Origin: JAKACA01 sp052143575
GTDB lineage: Bacteria > Actinomycetota > Acidimicrobiia > Acidimicrobiales > Bog-793
Direction: 5' to 3'
Assembly: GCA_052143575.1 (NCBI GenBank)
Contig: JBKQSP010000054.1
Location: forward strand, 45,211 to 109,210
Length of the DNA: 64,000 nt
Below, one piece after another: positions 59,054 through 64,000 of the stretch (positions are counted from its first letter, which is position 1; every line of letters begins with the position of its first letter). Below the pieces are notes generated by a model. The model searched no databases. It was given only the letters and a program-made list of their open reading frames with translations, and had not been told where the DNA came from. Made by a program: the position numbers and the translations under genes.

Positions 59054-61410
59054 CGGAGCCGCCCGGTGCCGACGGTGCGAAAGCCGGGACGCATCGTCGC
59101 TGTCGCGAGGATGCGGTGCGGTCCTCCCGGCGTCTTGCTCCACTGCTCGATGGACCACCCGCGCCGCCTGGCGATGGCAGCCAGCTTGGCTTCGGGGTTG
59201 ACGGCGACGGGGAGGCCGGCCGCTTCGAGCATCGGCAAGTCGCTCGTGGAGTCGGCGTAGGCCACGATCTGATCCCGCTCGAGACCGGCGAGGCGGGCGA
59301 GGTCCTCCATGAGGAGCGCCCGTGCCTCCCCCGTCGGCGGCGAGTCCACGAGCTCGCCGGTGAAGGCCCCGTCGCGCTCGCCGAGGCGGCCGCAGATGAT
59401 CTCGTCGAAGAGCGGCCGGAGCGGCTCGACGACGAAGTCGAGCGCACCGGTGATGAGCACGGTGCGGTGTCCGAGCGCCCGATGCTGGCGGAGCCGCGCC
59501 AGGCCGTCGGGGAACGAGCGCAGGGCGAGCAAGTCGCTCCAGAGCTCGACGCCGTCGAGGCGGAGCCGCTCGACGGGAGCACCCTCGTAGCGCCGGTAGA
59601 ACGAGCGCAGGAAGTCGCCCCGGTCGCGCCGGTCGAGTGCCAGGAGACGCGGACCTTCCGCCAGCAGTCCGGCGACGATCTTGGCGCGCTCGGCCCGGTC
59701 GAGGTGCCGTGTCGCCAACCAGGCGTAGCTCTCGACGACGTTGGAGGCGATGAGCGTGTTCTCGAGGTCGAACACGGCGATGCGCGGCTCGGCCGACAGG
59801 ACGGCCGTGCGGGAACGCGATTCCCGCGTGGCGAGCACGCGCTTGCCCGGGGAGGTGCGCACGCGAGCGTGCTCGACGACGGAGGGAAGATGCACGTCCT
59901 CGATGTAGTGCCGCCAGTCGATGACGCCCGGATCGAAGCAGAAGGCCTCCTGGTCGGCCTCGCTCAGGCTGGCGAACAGCTCGAGCGTGCGGTCGATGCG
60001 AAAGCGCGCCTCGGTCTCGGTGTAGGCGCCGTAGAGCTCGACGTATTCGAGGGCGCGTTCCGCCTGCGAGCGACGCTCCTCGATACGGGCGACGACCTCT
60101 GCCCGCTCACCCCGCACCGGCAGCATGTTGACGGCCCGCTCGGCCGCCTTGAGCACGCTCGTCGCCCTTCTCAGCTCGCCCTGCACCTTGCCCCGTCCGG
60201 GGAAGGACCACTTCGGGACGATGATCGGCTGCCCACGGCTGTCGTAGATGGGACGAGCGGTGAACCACTGCTCCGTGAGGCGGACGAGGGTGCCGTAGAG
60301 GAGGGGGTTTCTCGTGCCCGATGCCACCTGGTAGACGGTGGGGCCCTGCGGGTCGGGCCCGTGTGCCGCCACGGCGATGATGGCGGCAACGACGAGATCG
60401 ACCGGCACCACGTCGACGACGCCCTCCGGGACGCCCGGGAACTGCCGTAGCAGGCCGCGGGCGTAGGAGATGATGACGGGCTCGGCCATGCGAAAGCCGC
60501 GGATCCAACCGGGCCGCGGCTCGGCGAGAGCCGACTCCACGATGGAGGGACGCACGAAGGTGACGGCAAGGTCGCCCCGCGTCTCGAGGAGCGCCCGCTC
60601 CCCGAGCGACTTCGTGTAGGCGTAGGCGTCCGGCCAGCCGAGAGCCTGGGCACGGGCGCGTCCGGCGGCCACCATGCGGTCGGCCACCCAGTCCTGGCGC
60701 AGGCGCTCCGTCTTCTCGGCCAGGAGCGACGTACCGGCGGCACCGAGCTCGGCGCGGGCGCCTTTGTGGAAAGCGGCGAGACGGTCGGGCGTGCGGCTCT
60801 CGGCGTCGGCGTCGGCCCGCGTCCTGCGGGCGGCACTCACCTCGGCTCGCCAGCTCGTCTCGGTGAGCCAGCGGCTCGCGGTGATGAGCTCCTCGAAGGC
60901 GTCACCTTTGTGACCGCTGTTGACGTAAGCCGTCGAGACGGCGACGAGATGGGGGAGTGGGCGCTTGTGCTCCTGGCTGACGTCCCGGAGGGTCTCGGCC
61001 ACCCGGCTCGGGCCGAGCAGGTTGACCTCGACGGCGCCGTCGAGGGGGGCATCGAAGCTCACCGTGGCAGCGGAGTGGATCACCATGTCGCAACCGGCGA
61101 GGATGCGCCGCCCGTCGGCGTCGAGGCCGAGCCCGTCGCGCCCGACGTCGCCGGCGATCGTCGTGAGGCGGCGCCCCACCTCGGCTTCGAAGCCGTCACC
61201 GAGCTCGGAACGCAAACGGTTGAAGCAATCGTTGCGGAGGATCTCCCGCCGAGTGCGGTCTGTGGCCGAGAGGCGCTGGCCCGGTCGCACGAGCACGACG
61301 ATCTCGCAGCCGGGGACGCAGCGGAGCAACCGCTCCACGAGGGCGGTGCCCAAGAAGCCCGTTGCCCCCGTTACCGCAACTCGCTTCCCGGCGAGATCGT
61401 CTGTGATCAC
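59050..61410 (-). CDS. fatty acyl-CoA reductase-like SDR fused to a HAD-IB phosphatase
   Basis: 786 residues. The N-terminal extended SDR has VAVTGATGFLGTALVERLL (11-29), HSAATVSFDAPL and active-site Y-A-Y-T-K (263-267). A FAR_C-like domain at ~455-515 contains YIEDVHLPSVVEHA. Residues ~543-770 are a HAD-IB phosphatase with FDLENTLIASN and ADSTSDLPML; the second catalytic Asp of DxDxT is Glu here. Such reductases convert acyl-CoA to fatty aldehyde or alcohol with NADPH; the HAD may remove a phosphate from a product or intermediate. GTG 61410 lies 9 bases after the acidic membrane protein gene. Confidence 0.88.
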   Translation of the reverse strand: MITDDLAGKRVAVTGATGFLGTALVERLLRCVPGCEIVVLVRPGQRLSATDRTRREILRNDCFNRLRSELGDGFEAEVGRRLTTIAGDVGRDGLGLDADGRRILAGCDMVIHSAATVSFDAPLDGAVEVNLLGPSRVAETLRDVSQEHKRPLPHLVAVSTAYVNSGHKGDAFEELITASRWLTETSWRAEVSAARRTRADADAESRTPDRLAAFHKGARAELGAAGTSLLAEKTERLRQDWVADRMVAAGRARAQALGWPDAYAYTKSLGERALLETRGDLAVTFVRPSIVESALAEPRPGWIRGFRMAEPVIISYARGLLRQFPGVPEGVVDVVPVDLVVAAIIAVAAHGPDPQGPTVYQVASGTRNPLLYGTLVRLTEQWFTARPIYDSRGQPIIVPKWSFPGRGKVQGELRRATSVLKAAERAVNMLPVRGERAEVVARIEERRSQAERALEYVELYGAYTETEARFRIDRTLELFASLSEADQEAFCFDPGVIDWRHYIEDVHLPSVVEHARVRTSPGKRVLATRESRSRTAVLSAEPRIAVFDLENTLIASNVVESYAWLATRHLDRAERAKIVAGLLAEGPRLLALDRRDRGDFLRSFYRRYEGAPVERLRLDGVELWSDLLALRSFPDGLARLRQHRALGHRTVLITGALDFVVEPLRPLFDEIICGRLGERDGAFTGELVDSPPTGEARALLMEDLARLAGLERDQIVAYADSTSDLPMLEAAGLPVAVNPEAKLAAIARRRGWSIEQWSKTPGGPHRILATATMRPGFRTVGTGRLR

Positions 61411-61419
61411 CGGCAGTGT

Positions 61420-62442
61420 TTACTTCTTCAACCAGGCACTGAGTCGGTTGGTCGGCTCCGGTTCGGGTTGCACGGATGGTGCCGCGTGCCGTACCGGCTT
61501 CGGAGGCGTATAGCGGCCGGAGGATGCCGAGCCGGATATCCGTCCGTTTCGACCGATGGTGCGCCCGGGAACGGACTTGGCCGGCGACGAGGCCGCCGAC
61601 CGCGAGGACGCCGTGGAACGCGTGGACGTCGTGGCGGTCGTCGATCGCCCACTCGACCTCGTAGTCGCAGTCGAAGCTCCCCGGGCGGACCGGGCGCTGG
61701 ATCCTCTGGCGCCCGAGGTGGCCAGGCGGGGCGACCGCCTCATGGAGCGGAAGACCATCCAGAGCCCGATGCCGAGGTAGAGGATGCCGATCAGAGGCTC
61801 GAAGCTGAAGAGGGCGACTCCGGAGAGCAGCAACGTGAAGCCGACGGCCGCCCGCCGCTTCGAGAGCGTCGCGAAGAGGACCATCGTGGCGAGGAGGACG
61901 GGGACGACGAGGATCCAGGCGGCATCGGCATGCACTCTGGCTGCGTACTTCGGGTTCGACTTGTCGACGTAGTGGCGGTAGACGAAGTAGAGGGTCACGC
62001 CGATGGCAAGCAACATGGCGTCGAGGAAGTAGGCCAGGATGCGCTCGCGCTTGTCGATGTAGTTGACCCGCTGGGCGTCCTCCGCCGTCCCTGTGGCCGG
62101 CTGCGCCTTCGGGCGCGCCGACATCCACGAGCGCTTTACCGCAGCGGCAGCCGTCGGGGGCGTGAACTCCTCGTCCTCGGTCTCTTCCGACTCGTCCTCG
62201 TACTCGTCGTCTTCGTCGTACTCGGCGTCTTCCTCGTACTCGGCGTCTTCGTCGTACTCGGCGTCTTCGTCGTACTCGGCCGTCTCGTCGTAGTCGGCGT
62301 CCTCGTCGTACTCGCCCTCCTCGGCATCTGCGTCAGCGTCGCCGTAGTCGTTGAGGCCGTAGGAGACACCGTTGGCGTGCTCGTCGGATTCGTCGGTGAC
62401 CGTGGCGGCAGAGGAGGCGGTCTTACTCTTTTTGCGAAGCAT
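61420..62442 (-). CDS. membrane protein with acidic EYDEDA-repeat N-terminus
   Basis: 340 residues, no known family. A Lys-rich start (MLRKKSK) is followed by a very acidic segment at ~34-93 made of six-residue repeats (AEYDED, AEYEED, DEYEDE). A basic linker, three to four TM segments (~135-157, 175-193, 199-232) and a Ser/Arg/Thr-rich, disordered C-terminus follow, ending PTNRLSAWLKK. Charge segregation suggests a membrane organiser or an interaction partner. It is 9 bases upstream of the reductase-HAD fusion and probably the first gene of that operon. Confidence 0.75.
   Translation of the reverse strand: MLRKKSKTASSAATVTDESDEHANGVSYGLNDYGDADADAEEGEYDEDADYDETAEYDEDAEYDEDAEYEEDAEYDEDDEYEDESEETEDEEFTPPTAAAAVKRSWMSARPKAQPATGTAEDAQRVNYIDKRERILAYFLDAMLLAIGVTLYFVYRHYVDKSNPKYAARVHADAAWILVVPVLLATMVLFATLSKRRAAVGFTLLLSGVALFSFEPLIGILYLGIGLWMVFRSMRRSPRLATSGARGSSARSARGASTATTRSSGRSTTATTSTRSTASSRSAASSPAKSVPGRTIGRNGRISGSASSGRYTPPKPVRHAAPSVQPEPEPTNRLSAWLKK
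62167..62310 (-). repeat. 18-bp tandem repeats encoding EYDEDA-type hexapeptides
   Basis: Within the membrane-protein gene, units like TACGACGAAGACGCCGAG recur every 18 bases for about six to seven copies, then degenerate. The period matches two codon triplets per hexapeptide half, so the reading frame is preserved. It is a coding minisatellite. Confidence 0.75.
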
Positions 62443-62579
62443 CGGCTCCCAGGGTAGTAGCCGCGGGACATTCTCCGTAGTTGGGCCCGTCGGCGTTCTC
62501 CTGAGACGTCCGTCACACGTCGGCCGCCGTGGGGATCAACATTGGGCCGTTGGCGAAGTGCGGTCGGTATCGTGCCTTC

Positions 62580-63542
62580 GTGCGTGCCGTCGTATGCCGC
62601 GAGCTGGGGACGCCTGACGTGCTCGCCGTGGAGGAGAGAGCTGATCCTGCCCCGGGACCCGGCTGCGTGCTCGTGGCGGTCGAAGCGGCTGGCGTCAACT
62701 TCGTGGACGCTCTCTTCGTGGCCGGGAGATACCAGATCAGACCACCACTGCCCTTCACGCCAGGCAGTGAAGTGGCCGGAACCGTGGCCGCCGTCGGCGT
62801 CGGCGTGGAGGGCTACTCGCCGGGCGACCGAGTGCTTGCAAGCGTCGGGCTCGGCGGCTTCGCCTCCGCCGTGGTCGCCTCAGCTTCGCAACTCAGCCGC
62901 CTCCCCGAATCCCTCGGCGCCGCGACGGCCGCAACCTTCTCGCAGAGCTACGCGACGGCCCTGTTCGCCCTCCGCCAGCGCGCCCGAGTCCGCCCGGGAG
63001 ACCGGATCCTCGTGCTGGGTGCGGGCAGTGGAGTCGGGCTCGCTTCCGTCGACGTGGGCCGCTGGCTCGGAGCCGAGGTCGTCGCAGCCGCCTCGAGCGA
63101 AGCCAAGAGATCGGCCGCTCTGGCCGCAGGGGCGCTTCTCGCTGTTGACGCCCCCTCGGAGGTCGCCAACCTTCGGGAGCTGACCGGCTGGGTGGACGTC
63201 GTCATCGACCCGGTCGGGGGCGACCGGTCGGCTCTGGCGCTCCGGACCCTGCGGGAGTGCGGGCGCCATCTCGTGATCGGCTTTGCTTCCGGCGAGATCC
63301 CGGCGCTGCCGGCAAACCAGATCCTGTTGCGCAACCGGGAGGTGATCGGAGTCGACTGGGGAGCCTGGGCCATGGCTCACCCGGTCGAGCAAGACGCCAT
63401 GATCCGTGAGCTCTTGACCGCAGCCGGCGCCGGTGACCTCCGACCGGTGGCGCCGACGACCTACCCCCTCGAGTCCGTCGCAGCAGCTCTCGAAGACCTT
63501 CTGGGCCGGAGGGTGACCGGCAAGGCGGCGCTGCTGCCGTAG
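62580..63542 (+). CDS. zinc-independent NADPH:quinone oxidoreductase (MDR family)
   Basis: 320 residues. The quinone-reductase pattern is VEAAGVNFVDALFVAGRYQ, PFTPGSEVAGTVAAVG and YSPGDRVLASVGLGGFAS. The Rossmann region is ILVLGAGSGVGLASVDVGRWL, and it lacks the zinc-ligand cysteines of alcohol dehydrogenases. It reduces quinones or enones with NADPH. GTG 62580 (VRAVVCRELG) is the natural start; upstream frame without homology continues to 62529. It is divergent from the acidic membrane protein. Confidence 0.92.
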   Translation: MRAVVCRELGTPDVLAVEERADPAPGPGCVLVAVEAAGVNFVDALFVAGRYQIRPPLPFTPGSEVAGTVAAVGVGVEGYSPGDRVLASVGLGGFASAVVASASQLSRLPESLGAATAATFSQSYATALFALRQRARVRPGDRILVLGAGSGVGLASVDVGRWLGAEVVAAASSEAKRSAALAAGALLAVDAPSEVANLRELTGWVDVVIDPVGGDRSALALRTLRECGRHLVIGFASGEIPALPANQILLRNREVIGVDWGAWAMAHPVEQDAMIRELLTAAGAGDLRPVAPTTYPLESVAAALEDLLGRRVTGKAALLP

Positions 63543-63630
63543 CTTCCGGGACCGGTGCGCTCGTCGGCGCCGAAGGCCGGCGGCGCCGAGGCGAGTGCAC
63601 CCGTCGAGCGTCCACTACGCTGCGAGCAGC

Positions 63631-63704
63631 GGGCGCTTGGCTCAGTTGGTTAGAGCGCAGCCTTCACACGGCTGAGGTCACAGGTTCGAGTCCTGTAGCG
63701 CCCA
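63631..63704 (+). tRNA. tRNA-Val (anticodon CAC)
   Basis: Acceptor stem GGGCGCT (63631-63637) pairs with AGCGCCC (63697-63703), discriminator A at 63704. The D-arm has GGCTCAGTTGGTTAGAGC. The anticodon loop TTCACAC gives anticodon CAC (Val). The T-arm is ACAGG/CCTGT around TTCGAGT. No CCA is encoded after the discriminator. Confidence 0.95.
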
Positions 63705-63927
63705 CGATCCGTAACGTGCGAAGGAGCTGGTCAAGGGGCCACTTTGTGCTCCTCTTCTGAACCCCTGATGACCTGCAAACCGCTGCGTGGTCGTCGATGG
63801 TGCACGGAAGGGGCACGCGGGGCACGCCGACCCGACCCATTGCCGCGGCCAAGGAACGCGCCAGGTCGGCCGGCTAGCCTCGATTATTCGCGCGATAGCG
63901 GCATGAGCCTGCCAGTATCCGCGTAAA
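63705..63927. other. tRNA-Val downstream region without a supported gene
   Basis: No reading frame here has credible coding character. The minus-strand open frame across it runs into the antisense of the tRNA and ends in the familiar spurious peptide ATGLEPVTSAV. I found no second copy of the tRNA 3' end. Confidence 0.5.
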
Positions 63928-63990
63928 AGGCCTCCTCAACTGGGAGAATGACTGAGTTCTAAGGCAGTCGAACCCACCAGGAGGAGGCCT
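63928..63990. repeat. 10-bp inverted repeat near the right window edge
   Basis: AGGCCTCCTC (63928-63937) and GAGGAGGCCT (63981-63990) are perfect inverted copies 43 bases apart. The right arm includes a strong GGAGGAGG followed by CCTCC and TTG at 63993, so it may be the ribosome-binding site of a gene cut off by the window end. The left arm could then sequester that site, or the pair could be a mobile-element end. Undecided. Confidence 0.4.
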
Positions 63991-64000
63991 CCTTGAAGGT

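Noticed and set aside
62167..62310. Possible CRISPR or regulatory repeat
   Set aside because: 18-bp units keep a reading frame encoding acidic hexapeptides and are contiguous; a coding minisatellite.
63664..63852. 62-codon minus-strand frame ending in ATGLEPVTSAV
   Set aside because: The end is the well-known antisense translation of a tRNA; no independent support for the rest.

Overview
The window is high-GC DNA with strongly GC-biased third codon positions and frequent GTG starts. Fourteen gene junctions are 4-base ATGA or GTGA start/stop overlaps. It carries a recA with a GAAC-N4-GTT(T/C) SOS box and a rimO-pgsA-cinA-recA order of the kind seen in actinobacteria. Everything points to an actinobacterial chromosome. 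My best guess is the class Acidimicrobiia or a relative, which is an inference from composition and gene content, not a phylogeny. Two tRNA genes are present, Arg(TCT) at 439 and Val(CAC) at 63631. I saw no CRISPR array, rRNA or complete insertion sequence.

Layout. 1-2.0 kb: the N-terminus of an alpha/beta hydrolase (adenylate-cyclase-type), tRNA-Arg and a Tat-exported repeat protein. 2.0-7.7 kb: two efflux modules, an MFS pump with a TetR regulator and an ABC-2 exporter operon (permease, two ATPases, TetR) with a recognisable promoter/operator. 7.7-11.6 kb: a sigma factor/YCII-protein pair, a secreted beta-propeller and a DinB-YCII fusion. 11.7-16.5 kb: a GGDEF protein with a degenerate EAL domain, then cystathionine beta-synthase and a cystathionine gamma-lyase-type enzyme (reverse transsulfuration). 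16.5-23 kb: an APC permease, a cyclopropane-fatty-acid synthase, an Rrf2 regulator, an unknown helical protein and a UvrD-type helicase. 22.9-26.5 kb: a hydrolase, a membrane-anchored MurF-like ligase and a D-Ala-D-Ala-ligase-like enzyme. 27.5-32.2 kb: galactokinase, a GH1 beta-glucosidase, a hydrolase and an AMACR-type enzyme.

32.3-38.6 kb holds the conserved core rimO-pgsA-cinA-recA. A divergent macrodomain/GNAT/unknown operon sits between cinA and recA and may share the SOS box. 38.9-43.6 kb holds a DsbA-fold protein, a GNAT, a LysR regulator, a MmcQ/YjbR protein beside a 5 x 14-bp tandem repeat, and a HAD-phosphatase/acyltransferase fusion with a histone-H1-like tail. 43.65-46.35 kb is an unusual fusion of asparagine synthetase to a CofE-like (F420-0:gamma-glutamyl ligase-like) domain. 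46.3-55.2 kb holds a secreted S53 protease with IPT-like domains, a GNAT, an Rsm22 methyltransferase, a Fpg/Nei glycosylase, a TauE/SafE exporter with its DUF1634 partner, an acetamidase/formamidase and a GntR regulator.

55.2-62.4 kb is the most intriguing block. It is a tightly overlapped minus-strand operon: a membrane protein with an acidic hexapeptide-repeat N-terminus, a fatty-acyl-CoA-reductase/HAD-phosphatase fusion, a zinc alcohol dehydrogenase, a LarA-like (DUF2088) protein with altered active-site positions, and a PlsC-type acyltransferase. I infer a dedicated lipid pathway (fatty alcohol, ether lipid or wax-like product) of unknown chemistry. The right end has a quinone oxidoreductase, tRNA-Val, and an inverted repeat that may mark the edge of a mobile element or the leader of a truncated gene.
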